From Belliella buryatensis (GTDB lineage Bacteria; Bacteroidota; Bacteroidia; Cytophagales; Cyclobacteriaceae): DNA of 64,000 nucleotides. Position numbers and translations under genes: made by a program. Below are positions 8,441-17,762 of this stretch, piece after piece. The notes beneath the pieces are model-generated. The model worked only from the letters and a program-made list of their open reading frames with translations, was not told the DNA's origin and did no database searches. The stretch lies in contig NZ_FZOK01000010.1 of assembly GCF_900188245.1 (NCBI RefSeq), positions 1 to 64,000 of the forward strand, given 5' to 3'. Numbering within the stretch: the stretch's first letter is position 1; every line of letters begins with the position of its first letter.

Positions 8441-9892
8441 ATGATTCATTATAAGGCCATAGGAAAAATCATGGGTGCGTTGTTGATGCTTTTAGGGGCA
8501 TTGATGCTGCCCGGTGTAGCTTTTGCACTTTATTTTGGAAGTCATGACGAGATTCCTTTGCTTTCTGCGGCTTTTGTATCTTTTGCGATAGGAGGCACCT
8601 TGTATTTTTCTTTTTCTAAGCAGGATCAAAATATCCGGAAACGAGAAGGATACATGATTGTAACTCTGAGTTGGATCTTTATGTCTGTTTTCGGGATGTT
8701 GCCTTATCTTTTTAGCGGTACAATACCTCATTTTCATGACGCCATATTTGAGACGATTTCTGGCTTGACAACAACTGGAGCTACTATCTTGAATGATATA
8801 GAGGCAATGCCTGAAGGAATAATTTTTTGGAGAAGTATGACCCAGTGGATTGGCGGATTAGGTATTATTGTTTTGACCGTTGCTATTTTGCCTCTTTTGG
8901 GCATTGGTGGGATCGAATTGTTTGTAGCTGAGTCTCCGGGGCCTACTTCAGATAAGCTTCATCCCAGGATTAGAGAGACTGCCAAAAGGCTTTGGTTAGT
9001 ATATATTGGATTGACATTCACAGTCGGTGTACTCTATTATATTGGTGGTATGAACTTTTTTGATGCGGTCAACCACGCCTTGACCACGATGGCTACAGGA
9101 GGATTTTCAACGAAAAATGCGAGCATGGCTTATTTTGATTCTGCATTTATTCAATACACGGCAATTCTATTTATGTTTTTAGCTGGCACCAATTTCACTA
9201 TCATTTATTTTGGATTGATGGGTAAGTTCAAGCGTGTGTGGAAGTCCGATGAATTCAAAGCATATGCTTCTGCAATTTTATTTCTAGCCTTGATTTTTGC
9301 TATACCTATATTTTATTACAGTGGTCAAGAATTTGAAAAATCATTTAGAGATGGCTTATTTCAAATAGTTTCATTGATCACTACTACAGGCTATGTGACA
9401 GCTGACTATACTGCATATCACCAAGGATTGACGCTCTTATTTTTCATGATGTTGTTTTTAGGAGGGTCTGCTGGTTCTACGAGTGGGGGAATCAAGTTTG
9501 TTAGACACTTAACTTTTGTTAAAAACACTTGGCTAGAGTTCAAAAGAATTGTCCATCCCCGAGCAGTAGTCCCTCTCAAAATCAATGGTGATCGAGTGAC
9601 TGGAAAAATTATCACGCACATCATGAACTTCTTATTGATTTACCTCATGATTTTTGTACTTGGTAGCATCGTAATGGCTCTGATGGGATATGATATCATA
9701 ACATCATTTGGAGCGGTCGCGACCAGTTTAGGAAATGTCGGACCTGCAATTGGTCAAGTTGGCCCGATGGACAATTTTGCTTTCTTTGACCCAGGAGCTA
9801 AGATATTTTTAAGCTTCTTAATGTTGCTAGGAAGGTTAGAATTGTTTACAATTCTGATTTTATTTACTCCATTCTTTTGGAGAGCAAATTAG
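8441..9892 (+). CDS. trkH: Trk potassium uptake channel TrkH
   Basis: This 483-residue polytopic membrane protein of the SKT superfamily has four M1-P-M2 repeats. The P-loop filter regions are recognisable as TTTGAT, TMATGGFST, TTTGYVTADY and SLGNVGPAIG, each with the conserved Gly of the K+ filter. With TrkA it forms the low-to-medium-affinity potassium uptake system in the cytoplasmic membrane. It is co-transcribed with trkA (three-base gap). Its stop overlaps by four bases the stop of the convergent histidine kinase gene, so no dedicated terminator separates the two. Confidence 0.93.
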   Translation: MIHYKAIGKIMGALLMLLGALMLPGVAFALYFGSHDEIPLLSAAFVSFAIGGTLYFSFSKQDQNIRKREGYMIVTLSWIFMSVFGMLPYLFSGTIPHFHDAIFETISGLTTTGATILNDIEAMPEGIIFWRSMTQWIGGLGIIVLTVAILPLLGIGGIELFVAESPGPTSDKLHPRIRETAKRLWLVYIGLTFTVGVLYYIGGMNFFDAVNHALTTMATGGFSTKNASMAYFDSAFIQYTAILFMFLAGTNFTIIYFGLMGKFKRVWKSDEFKAYASAILFLALIFAIPIFYYSGQEFEKSFRDGLFQIVSLITTTGYVTADYTAYHQGLTLLFFMMLFLGGSAGSTSGGIKFVRHLTFVKNTWLEFKRIVHPRAVVPLKINGDRVTGKIITHIMNFLLIYLMIFVLGSIVMALMGYDIITSFGAVATSLGNVGPAIGQVGPMDNFAFFDPGAKIFLSFLMLLGRLELFTILILFTPFFWRAN

Positions 9893-11820
9893 TCTGCCTT
9901 TGGAATAGTAAAATAAAAAGTGGAACCAGCTCCATATTCACTTTCCACCCAAATTTTTCCTTTATTAATCTGGATCAATTCTTTGGTGAGAATTAAGCCA
10001 ATACCTGTTCCTTTTTCCTGATGAGTACCAGGAGTGGTAAAAAACTCAGTACCAAAAAGTCTTGCAAGATTCTTCCGCATGATTCCAACACCTTCATCAC
10101 TTACTTTGATTGTGATTTTTCCATGCTTCACAAAAGCACTTACAATGATCTGGTCATTTTGTTTGGTGAATTTCAAAGCATTGGTGAGTAGATTCCTCAC
10201 TACAATCTCTATCATATTTTTGTCCCCAATCGCAATCATGCTTTCATCTACTTCATTGATCATTATTTGACCTTTGTAATATCCCGAATGATAAAGAAAC
10301 TCTATATTCTTTTGGATAAGGTCATTTAAACGAAGTAGAGTACTATGCACCTCTAAACCTTGCATTTGGCTCCTTGACCAGGCTAGTAGATTTTCAAGTA
10401 GGATATTGTTATTTCCTAAATTCTGAGCAATGATTGGGATATAAGAAGTAAATTCCTCCTTGGTCAGGTCATCTTCTTGGATCAATTTAACTAATCCACT
10501 TAAGGAATTAAGTGGGCCTTTCAGGTCATGTGCAAGGATGGAGAAAATTTTATCCTTTACCTGATTAAGCCTAGCTAATTCTTCTGCTTGCTGTTCTATC
10601 TTAGCTTTTTGATCTGATAATAACTTCAAGCTGTTTTTTTCTTTTTTCAGTGATCGGTACACAACAAAATAGGCAATACTGATCATTAAAATCCCAATGA
10701 ATAAACCAACCAATAAATAGGCCTTAAACCTTTCATTTTGTTGAATCAAAGTTTGCTGTCTATTCAAAAACTCAATTTCATTCTTTTGATTTTTGATAGT
10801 AAGTCCGGCCAAATAGATCTTAGTTTTCTCAGCTTTAAGGTTGTTCCTTTCTGCTTGGAGCAAATTTTGATATTTAGTAGACATCAAGGTGTCTCCTCTA
10901 TTATAGTAAACTTGATTCATCATTTGATAGATTTCTATCATAGATTCTGAATTAGGCTTCTCTTGATTGAGATTTTCAGCAAGTTGCGCATATCTGATAG
11001 CCTGATTGATATCTCCCTTTTTGATGTTTAATTCAACTAGCTTTTCTAGCGCATTGATAGCTCTCACTTTGTCATATTCTAGTCCATAATCATAAAGCTT
11101 CTGGATATCTTGCTCTGCTTCGGCATAGTTCCCCAAAGACATCAAAATATCAGCTTTGTTGAATCGAGATACAATGACTTGTCGATTTTGATTTAGGCTT
11201 TCTCTGATTTCTATCGCTTTATCGATTTTTTCGAGGGCTTCTCTGTATCTTCCCAATTCGCTCAGCACTAAGCTTACTCCAGTGTAGTTATATCCTAATC
11301 CATTCAAGTCATTGACTTCTAGGAATTTTTGTTCGGCTTGTGAGTAGTAATCCAATGCTTCGTCAAAATAATCCCTATAAAAATACATTTGACCAATATT
11401 GTTCAAAGAATGACCTATCTGAATACTTTCTCCAGATTCTAAACTGACCTCAAGCGCTTCTTCATACATTTTCAAAGCTTCTTCCTGTAGGTTCATATTT
11501 CGATAGTATACGCCAAGCCTATTGATATTTTGAGCCAAAAGCTCTTTATGGCCAATTTTCTTGGCCAAGGCTATGGCTTCCTGATAGTAAGTCTGTGCAG
11601 AATCAGAATAGTGGATTTCCATTACTAAGGCCGATAGCAATTCAAGCTTTGATTCTTCATTTTCTGCTTCCTGATAGGCCTTAAACAAATGAGCCGCTTT
11701 AATCCGATGTTCTTCGATTTGTAAAGGATAGCCATGGATTACTGTAACAAAGGAGAAAATAAAAACAAAAAAACAAGTGTATTTCAAATGTTTCGGGCTA
11801 ATGTTAAAAGTAACTTTCAT
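9889..11820 (-). CDS. TPR-containing sensor histidine kinase
   Basis: This 643-residue kinase has a signal sequence (to about residue 30), a periplasmic TPR region of about seven repeats (about 35-330), a single membrane helix (about 367-388), a short coiled coil, and HisKA plus HATPase domains. The phospho-acceptor His is about residue 431 in FSILAHDLKGPL; the N box is NLLTNALKFT, G1 DEGVGI and G2 GTGIGL. No receiver domain or partner regulator gene is adjacent, so it is an orphan. The open frame starts at a GTG at 11841; the ATG at 11820 (MKVTFN) is preferred. The protein presumably senses an envelope signal through its TPRs, which is inference. Confidence 0.88.
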   Translation of the reverse strand: MKVTFNISPKHLKYTCFFVFIFSFVTVIHGYPLQIEEHRIKAAHLFKAYQEAENEESKLELLSALVMEIHYSDSAQTYYQEAIALAKKIGHKELLAQNINRLGVYYRNMNLQEEALKMYEEALEVSLESGESIQIGHSLNNIGQMYFYRDYFDEALDYYSQAEQKFLEVNDLNGLGYNYTGVSLVLSELGRYREALEKIDKAIEIRESLNQNRQVIVSRFNKADILMSLGNYAEAEQDIQKLYDYGLEYDKVRAINALEKLVELNIKKGDINQAIRYAQLAENLNQEKPNSESMIEIYQMMNQVYYNRGDTLMSTKYQNLLQAERNNLKAEKTKIYLAGLTIKNQKNEIEFLNRQQTLIQQNERFKAYLLVGLFIGILMISIAYFVVYRSLKKEKNSLKLLSDQKAKIEQQAEELARLNQVKDKIFSILAHDLKGPLNSLSGLVKLIQEDDLTKEEFTSYIPIIAQNLGNNNILLENLLAWSRSQMQGLEVHSTLLRLNDLIQKNIEFLYHSGYYKGQIMINEVDESMIAIGDKNMIEIVVRNLLTNALKFTKQNDQIIVSAFVKHGKITIKVSDEGVGIMRKNLARLFGTEFFTTPGTHQEKGTGIGLILTKELIQINKGKIWVESEYGAGSTFYFTIPKAD

Positions 11821-11889
11821 TGAATGCTGCTGGATTGACACTCGAAAATTAATGGAATGATTCCTATAAAAAAAAACAATGATTAATAT

Positions 11890-14340
11890 TTACTCAATTA
11901 ATTTTGCTTTCATCTTGGCAATTCTATCTTCCAATGATTCAGAAGTTAAGCTCGCTCTAAGCCTATCAACCATGATTGGAAAAGAAAAAGGTGTAAACTG
12001 TCCAGGTGATTTTAAAACTATTCTTTGACGATTGATTTTTGTAATGGCCTGTAGCACTTTATCTTGTTCCATTTGCATATCTAATACCTCTCTATGGGCT
12101 TGCCTCAAAAGAAGATTCTCCGGGTCGTATTCATCAAATACGCCATACAAAATCCCAGATGTAGCTTGAAGATGCTTGAACTTCATAGGCTTTCCAGGAA
12201 ATCCTTGAAAGACTAAGCCAGCTATGGTAGCCACATCCCTGAATCTACGTTTGGCCATTTCGCTTTCATTCACACAATGATAAATATCTTCCTTAAGTCC
12301 ATCCCTTCTAAAAAGATCTTCTTCCAACATTTCTTCAATCGGGATGGGACTATCAGAAAGCAATTCAAATCCATAGTCATTCATAGCAATACTAAAACTG
12401 ATTGGATAACTGACACTGATCCTGTAAGCTATAAGCGCTCCTAAAATCTCGTGTACCATCCTCCCTTCGAATGGATAGAAAAACACATGATGTCCTTCTT
12501 TAGAAATATTCTTCTCGATCAAAAAAGTATCTCTATCTGGGATTAAAGAGAGTCTTTGTTGAAGTTCAAGGAGGGGAGCTAGAAATTTCACCTCCTCAGT
12601 TTCGAATTTACCCTGATTGGTGGCCTCGAGTATTTCTCTTATTTTACCAGAGAGCTTAGAAGTCAAGGAAATACGCCCACCCATATAAGAGGGAATATTG
12701 TTGCTTTTCTTGGATGAAAGCTGCACCAAGGCAACTGTATCTTTGATTTTAAGGAATTCCAGATTTCTGCCTGAGAAGAAAAATCGATCACCAGGCTTAA
12801 GCTTAGACATAAAATACTCTTCGATCATTCCCAGAAATGCGCCATTCTTAAACTTGACTTTGAGCATCGGATCCGATACGATGGTTCCCATAGACAAGCG
12901 ATGCCGCATCGCTGTTCTCTTATTGGTCACTTTAAAAAGCCCATCTTCCATGATCTCTACTTTGGAGAATTCCTCGTAACTCTGGAGACTCTCACCACCT
13001 TGTGTGATGAAAGTCAGTAACCAATTATAATCCTCTTCACTCAAGTTGGCAAAAGAATAAGAAGCTCTCAGATTATGGAGCAACTGATCTGAGTAAAAAC
13101 CTTCTCCCACGGCCAAAGTTACCATAAACTGAATCAACACATCATAGGTCAAAGTAGGGCAGTGGATGCTTTCCATTTCTCCAGTGGCCATAGCTTCTCT
13201 GAGTGCTGCAGCCTCGACTAACTCCAATGAATTGGTTGGAACAAAATATATTTCAGATGGCAACCCAGGTTGATGCCCTGACCTCCCTGCTCGCTGTACA
13301 AACCTAGCTACTCCTTTTGGACTACCAATTTGAATGACTGCATCTACAGGTCTAAAATCTACCCCTAGGTCCAAGCTAGAAGTACAAACAACCAATTTGA
13401 GTTTTCCGTGATGCAGGGCGTCTTCCACCCAAGTTCTGACAGACATGTCCAATGAACCATGATGAATGGCTACAAGACCTGCCAAATCAGGACGCTTCTC
13501 CATGATTTTTTGATACCAAATTTCTGTTTGTGCCCTGGTATTGGTAAAAAGTAGGACAGAAGTTTTAGATTCAATGATAGGAAGCACCTTATCAATCAAT
13601 TGTATTCCTAAGTGGCCCGACCAAGGGTATTTTTCCAATTCATCAGGATAAACCGTCAACATGGCAATCTTTTTATCGATCTCTGCCTTGACGAGATGAA
13701 TGGGCTGTTGAGGCCCGAGCAATATTTTACACGCCTCCTCCATATTTCCGATAGTGGCTGATATCCCCCATATTTTGAGTGCATCTGAACGCATGTTTCG
13801 GATATGGCTAATAGCGAGTTGAACTTGCACACCTCTCTTATTCCCCATCAGCTCATGCCATTCATCCACTACGATCAATTTGAGTGACTTGAACAGCTTG
13901 CTATTATCTTTTTGAGCCAAAAGGATATGTAATGTCTCAGGCGTGGTGACTAGACATTCTGGAGGGTTCCTTTTTTGCGCTTGCTTGGTCTTTGAATCAG
14001 TGTCTCCATTGCGAACAGCTATCTGCCATGGCAGACCAATTACTTGACATACTTCTTGCATGGCCAAAGCAATATCCTGCGCCAAAGCTCGAAGTGGCGA
14101 TAGCCAGATGATTTGAAGTCCATTTTTTTGAGGCTTTTGCCAAGTATCAGGGTTGTTTTGTATATATTCTAAAATGGGAGCAAACCACAAGGCAAAAGTC
14201 TTTCCACTACCTGTTGGTGCATTGAGCAAACCAGATTTACCATCTAGGTAATCTTGCCAGCATGCTTCTTGGAACGGAAAGGGCTGCCATTGCTTTGATT
14301 TAAAATAAGCCTGCGCTTCTTTGAGTCTCTTATCCTCCAT
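11890..14340 (-). CDS. Ligase-associated DEXH-box DNA helicase (Lhr-like)
   Basis: This 816-residue superfamily 2 helicase of the Lhr group is the type found next to bacterial ATP-dependent DNA ligases. Motifs in order are Walker A APTGSGKT (about residues 40-47), DEWH in motif II, SATIGN in motif III and QRAGRSGH in motif VI, followed by Lhr-type winged-helix and C-terminal domains. Related proteins unwind DNA in a repair module with a ligase, an MBL-fold exonuclease and the phosphoesterase PdeM. Here the start overlaps the ligase 3' end by 11 bases, showing coupling. The exonuclease and PdeM genes are not in this window. Confidence 0.9.
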   Translation of the reverse strand: MEDKRLKEAQAYFKSKQWQPFPFQEACWQDYLDGKSGLLNAPTGSGKTFALWFAPILEYIQNNPDTWQKPQKNGLQIIWLSPLRALAQDIALAMQEVCQVIGLPWQIAVRNGDTDSKTKQAQKRNPPECLVTTPETLHILLAQKDNSKLFKSLKLIVVDEWHELMGNKRGVQVQLAISHIRNMRSDALKIWGISATIGNMEEACKILLGPQQPIHLVKAEIDKKIAMLTVYPDELEKYPWSGHLGIQLIDKVLPIIESKTSVLLFTNTRAQTEIWYQKIMEKRPDLAGLVAIHHGSLDMSVRTWVEDALHHGKLKLVVCTSSLDLGVDFRPVDAVIQIGSPKGVARFVQRAGRSGHQPGLPSEIYFVPTNSLELVEAAALREAMATGEMESIHCPTLTYDVLIQFMVTLAVGEGFYSDQLLHNLRASYSFANLSEEDYNWLLTFITQGGESLQSYEEFSKVEIMEDGLFKVTNKRTAMRHRLSMGTIVSDPMLKVKFKNGAFLGMIEEYFMSKLKPGDRFFFSGRNLEFLKIKDTVALVQLSSKKSNNIPSYMGGRISLTSKLSGKIREILEATNQGKFETEEVKFLAPLLELQQRLSLIPDRDTFLIEKNISKEGHHVFFYPFEGRMVHEILGALIAYRISVSYPISFSIAMNDYGFELLSDSPIPIEEMLEEDLFRRDGLKEDIYHCVNESEMAKRRFRDVATIAGLVFQGFPGKPMKFKHLQATSGILYGVFDEYDPENLLLRQAHREVLDMQMEQDKVLQAITKINRQRIVLKSPGQFTPFSFPIMVDRLRASLTSESLEDRIAKMKAKLIE

Positions 14341-15922
14341 AGAGCGAAAGTAGGGATTTTAAATCTTCCAAAGTATTGGCCTCTGCAATCGGTTTGTCCT
14401 TTCTCCATCGCTGAATCCGTGGAAATCTCAGGGCAATACCAGACTTATGCCTCGGGCTTACTTGAATACCTTCAAATGCAATTTCAAAAACTAACCCTGG
14501 TTTTACTGTCCGAACAGGCCCAAACCTCTCTAGGGTATTTTTCTTCACATATTGATCCACTTCCTTCATTTCTGCATCTGTCAAGCCAGAATAAGCTTTT
14601 GCAAAAGGGACAAGTTGATCACCTTGCCAAACAGCAAGCGTATAATCTGAATACAAATCCGCTCTTCTTCCGTGACCTTTCTGAGCGTATAGCATCACTC
14701 CATCGATGGTCAGCGGTTCGATTTTCCATTTCCACCAATTACCCCGTTTTCGACCTACTTCATAAGCTGATTCTTGGTGCTTTAGCATAAATCCTTCTGC
14801 CATGAATTTTCTAGCTTCTTTTTGGAGCCTTTTCAAACCCTCCCATGAATTATCTTCCAAAATGATGGAAGCTTTGAAGTTAGAGTGGTCAATTTCACTA
14901 AGGACTCCTTCCAAAATCCTTCTCCTGTCTTTGATAGGAAAGTGCCGGATATCTTTTCCTTGAAATTCCAATACATCATAAGCGATAAACCCCACTGGAG
15001 CATCCTGAAGTAATTTCTTGCCCACTGATTTCCGTCCTATCCTGGTTTGAAGAAGGTTGAATGGTAGGGGCTCTCCTGATTTCATGGCAATGATCTCTCC
15101 ATCTAAAACAGTCCCACTTGGGAGTCTTTGACTGATAGTCAATAGTTCTGGGAATTTATCAGTAACAAGTTCTTCTCCTCTTGACCAAATATATACCTCA
15201 TCTTTCCTTTGGATGATTTGACCTCTTATACCATCCCATTTCCATTCGATTTGCCAATCTTTTACATGGCCCAAATCCTTCAACTCACTCTCTAAAGGAT
15301 GTGCTAAATAAAAGGGATAGGGCCTAGACAAATCATCTGCAAGGTCTGACTGTATAATCAATTCTTGAAAAGTAATCAAGTTAGGATCCCAATTCCCCAT
15401 GATTCTGTGCGCCACCTCTGATTTTTCCATGCCAAATGTACTCGCAACGGCCTGTGTGATTAAATTTTGGCTCACTCCAACTCTGAATCCTCCTGTGATG
15501 ATTTTATTGAATATGAAGCGTTGCTGTTGATTTAAGTTTTCCCAAGCGGTTAGAATTTTCTTTTTCTTATTTTCCTCTACTAAATCCCTGAGCTCAAGCA
15601 TATAGTTGATCCAATCAGAAAGGCTCATATCTGATTCTGAACTAGGAGAGGGGAGCAGCAAAGCAATCGTTTCAGCAAGGTCACCCACAGTTTGATAAGA
15701 TTCTTCAAAAAGCCATTCAGGAATTGCCGCTTGCTCTATGCACCAAGTTCTGAGTTGCTTGGTATTGACCTGTCTTTTGGGTCTTCTATGGGTAAAAAGT
15801 GCCAGAGTCCAGATCTTATCTTGATCAGGAGCCAACCTGAAATACGCCTCTAAAGCTTGTAACTTGTCAGAGGTTTTATTGGATTGATCCAATCGGTAAT
15901 AAAGTTCAGCAAAAAGCTTCAT
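14330..15922 (-). CDS. ATP-dependent DNA ligase, repair-module type
   Basis: This 530-residue ATP-dependent DNA ligase seals nicks by an AMP-lysine intermediate. It has an N-terminal DNA-binding domain (about residues 1-200), an adenylation domain with motif I EWKWDG (Lys228 is the AMP acceptor), downstream nucleotidyltransferase motifs including DGE and WWKWK, and a C-terminal OB fold. The arrangement matches the bacterial LigB/LigC-like ligases that pair with Lhr helicases. Replicative NAD-dependent LigA would be encoded elsewhere. It is the first gene of the operon. The start ATG at 15922 gives a normal N-terminus. Confidence 0.9.
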   Translation of the reverse strand: MKLFAELYYRLDQSNKTSDKLQALEAYFRLAPDQDKIWTLALFTHRRPKRQVNTKQLRTWCIEQAAIPEWLFEESYQTVGDLAETIALLLPSPSSESDMSLSDWINYMLELRDLVEENKKKKILTAWENLNQQQRFIFNKIITGGFRVGVSQNLITQAVASTFGMEKSEVAHRIMGNWDPNLITFQELIIQSDLADDLSRPYPFYLAHPLESELKDLGHVKDWQIEWKWDGIRGQIIQRKDEVYIWSRGEELVTDKFPELLTISQRLPSGTVLDGEIIAMKSGEPLPFNLLQTRIGRKSVGKKLLQDAPVGFIAYDVLEFQGKDIRHFPIKDRRRILEGVLSEIDHSNFKASIILEDNSWEGLKRLQKEARKFMAEGFMLKHQESAYEVGRKRGNWWKWKIEPLTIDGVMLYAQKGHGRRADLYSDYTLAVWQGDQLVPFAKAYSGLTDAEMKEVDQYVKKNTLERFGPVRTVKPGLVFEIAFEGIQVSPRHKSGIALRFPRIQRWRKDKPIAEANTLEDLKSLLSLYGG

Positions 15923-16045
15923 TCAAAAAGGAATAGGAGTTTTGTGACTTAGTTCACATGTAGAATACAATTATTTCAATAAATTTAAATTTGAATTTAA
16001 CTTAATACAAAATAAATGCGTTATTGAGTTAGAAACCCATAAGAC

Positions 16046-16558
16046 ATGAAAAAGTTAATAACCCTACTCTTCATTTTGCCTTTGTTATTTGCTTGTAACA
16101 AAGACAAAGACAATAGGTATACACGTAACTCCCTGGAGTATAACCTTTACCAAGGATCTGACTTTAATTATGAAGGAAAAGTGACTTTAAGAGAATTGGT
16201 ATCTGGACAATTAGAAATCAATATAGAGTTGATTGGGTCCAAGTCAACAGAAGATTATTTCTTTCCTGCACATCTTCACTTCAGTACTTATGATGGTCCA
16301 GATTCTCCTATTGCATTTCAACTAAACCCTATTAACAACAAAGATCTAAAAAGCACAACTATTCTTGGCACGATGTCCAATGGACAAAACTTGAATTTTG
16401 AAGCTTTCAAGAACTTTGATGGGCATATCAAAATCCACTTAGCAGAAAGCGGTCCGGATTATAATGTCATCCTTGCAGCAGGTAATATAGGTCTTAACGA
16501 TAATAGCCGTGAGTCCTTTGAAAGAGAAGCTATTTCAATTTGTCTTCCAACATATTAA
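16046..16558 (+). CDS. Hypothetical lipoprotein
   Basis: This 170-residue protein has a lipoprotein signal (LLFAC lipobox, Cys16). The mature part is beta-rich, with a conserved-looking core HLHFSTYDG and a repeated N-L-G turn pattern that loosely recalls CHRD-like domains. I do not recognise a family with confidence. It is a single gene facing the ZnuD-like locus, and both converging genes end at a shared hairpin at 16562-16592. Probably anchored to the inner face of the outer membrane, or on the cell surface. Confidence 0.65.
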   Translation: MKKLITLLFILPLLFACNKDKDNRYTRNSLEYNLYQGSDFNYEGKVTLRELVSGQLEINIELIGSKSTEDYFFPAHLHFSTYDGPDSPIAFQLNPINNKDLKSTTILGTMSNGQNLNFEAFKNFDGHIKIHLAESGPDYNVILAAGNIGLNDNSRESFEREAISICLPTY

Positions 16559-16561
16559 CTA

Positions 16562-16592
16562 AAAAGAGGTCATTTTTTAAATGACCTCTTTT
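16562..16592. terminator. Bidirectional intrinsic terminator
   Basis: A 14-bp perfect stem (16562-16575 with 16579-16592) has A and T runs at its ends. It lies between two converging genes and serves both. Confidence 0.85.
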
Positions 16593-16597
16593 ACTTT

Positions 16598-17041
16598 TTA
16601 TCCTTCTTCAGATTCATCCATCACTTCTGGAGTAAGTAATCTACCCATTCTAGAAGAGATTTCAACAATTTCATCATACATTACTTGCTGATAGTTTTTG
16701 TGCTCTTCAGGAGTGAATTCCTTCATCGGGTTGTGCACATGATATTTTCTCTGATGCTCATCATCGTGAGAGTGTTCAAAACCTGGCACTTCAATGATAT
16801 CCTTATCCCAAATCTTCAACTCTTCTTTCAGTGCAGCATAATCAATATTTGCTTCTTTTAACTGTTTTTCTAATTCCATCAATTCCTCTCGAATATCTAA
16901 GGATTGTTGGTGAATCACGTTGGCTTGAATCAGGTTTTCGTCTGTCACTTCTTCATGGTTATGACCTGATTTTGAATTACAAGCTACTACCAATACGGCA
17001 AGGGAAAATAGTAGCGAGATTGATTTGATAAGTGTCTTCAT
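16598..17041 (-). CDS. His-rich lipoprotein next to ZnuD-like locus
   Basis: This 147-residue lipoprotein has a lipobox ending in VVAC at about residue 21. A helical, Glu-rich middle (about 45-80) is followed by a histidine cluster EHSHDDEHQRKYHVHNP near residues 94-110, plus GHNHEE just after the lipid anchor. Such clusters commonly bind Zn or other transition metals. It sits downstream of the TonB receptor and its partner lipoprotein on the same strand, behind a hairpin at 17072-17112, so it may be read through or have its own promoter. A periplasmic metal-handling role is inference from composition and context. Confidence 0.6.
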   Translation of the reverse strand: MKTLIKSISLLFSLAVLVVACNSKSGHNHEEVTDENLIQANVIHQQSLDIREELMELEKQLKEANIDYAALKEELKIWDKDIIEVPGFEHSHDDEHQRKYHVHNPMKEFTPEEHKNYQQVMYDEIVEISSRMGRLLTPEVMDESEEG

Positions 17042-17071
17042 GATTTTGGTTGATTTATGATTTAAAGATAT

Positions 17072-17112
17072 AAAAAAAGACTGCTCTGATAAATAGAACA
17101 GTCTTTTTTATA
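17072..17112 (-). terminator. Intrinsic terminator after the TonB receptor operon
   Basis: AAAAAAGACTG...CAGTCTTTTTT forms a stem of about 14 bp with one mismatch and flanking A/T tracts, immediately past the stop of the 17128-17739 gene on the minus strand. Confidence 0.75.
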
Positions 17113-17127
17113 AAACTCTTATTTGAA

Positions 17128-17739
17128 TTAATTTCCAGTGATGATAAGTGGGAAGATGATATCCAAATCAGTTTCTCCACCCGCATTCACAAAATTTTCA
17201 AAATTTGGGTTGTTAGCCCCGGGGAAACCCTTGTTCAAATCATGTCTCAAGACAAGTCTAAATTGAGCATTGTTCACTGCTGGTGATTCTGCCACGGTTA
17301 AGAATCCTCTCAGTCCAATTGGATTTCCATCTCCATCTTCGTCGTCGTATACATATGTCAATACAGGAGTACCAACAAAAGCCGACCCTAAGAAATAGAA
17401 CTGATGCTCGTCATCTTCTTCTAGAATCTCCTCTGTGATATCTTCGTCCTCGATGCTATTGTACAGCTCAATTTCCAGAAGGTATCTTTTTCCAGCTTCC
17501 AATGTTATTGATCCAATTGTAGGACTTGATCCCAATTCAAGGCCTTCAGGATCTGAGGCTAGAACATCAAAGGATGTACTTAATGCTGCACCTGATTCAT
17601 CTACTTCTGTGAATGTTAATGTTACATCAGTGATTACTTCTTCTTCACTTTCAATTTCAGGATCGTCACTTGAACAAGCAACTAAAAATGCAATGATAGC
17701 GATCAATAGGAGGTTTCTTAACATGTCAATTGTTTTCAT
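17128..17739 (-). CDS. Small lipoprotein partner of TonB receptor (acidic, DEHQ-motif)
   Basis: This 203-residue lipoprotein has a lipobox (FLVAC). The mature region is strikingly acidic, with a DDEHQFYF segment and a C-terminal half rich in beta strands. Proteins of this type in Bacteroidetes are often annotated as 'type 1 periplasmic binding fold superfamily' and are typically found beside ZnuD-like TonB receptors; I recall this from general annotation rather than a search. The 23-base gap to the receptor gene upstream implies one operon. Surface or periplasmic zinc capture with the receptor is the best inference. Confidence 0.65.
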   Translation of the reverse strand: MKTIDMLRNLLLIAIIAFLVACSSDDPEIESEEEVITDVTLTFTEVDESGAALSTSFDVLASDPEGLELGSSPTIGSITLEAGKRYLLEIELYNSIEDEDITEEILEEDDEHQFYFLGSAFVGTPVLTYVYDDEDGDGNPIGLRGFLTVAESPAVNNAQFRLVLRHDLNKGFPGANNPNFENFVNAGGETDLDIIFPLIITGN

Positions 17740-17762
17740 AATAGATAGTTTAAATGGATTGT

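Noticed and set aside
16046-16558. Assignment of the lipoprotein as a CHRD or superoxide-dismutase-like protein
   Set aside because: The HLHF segment is only loosely similar and no metal-ligand pattern is complete.
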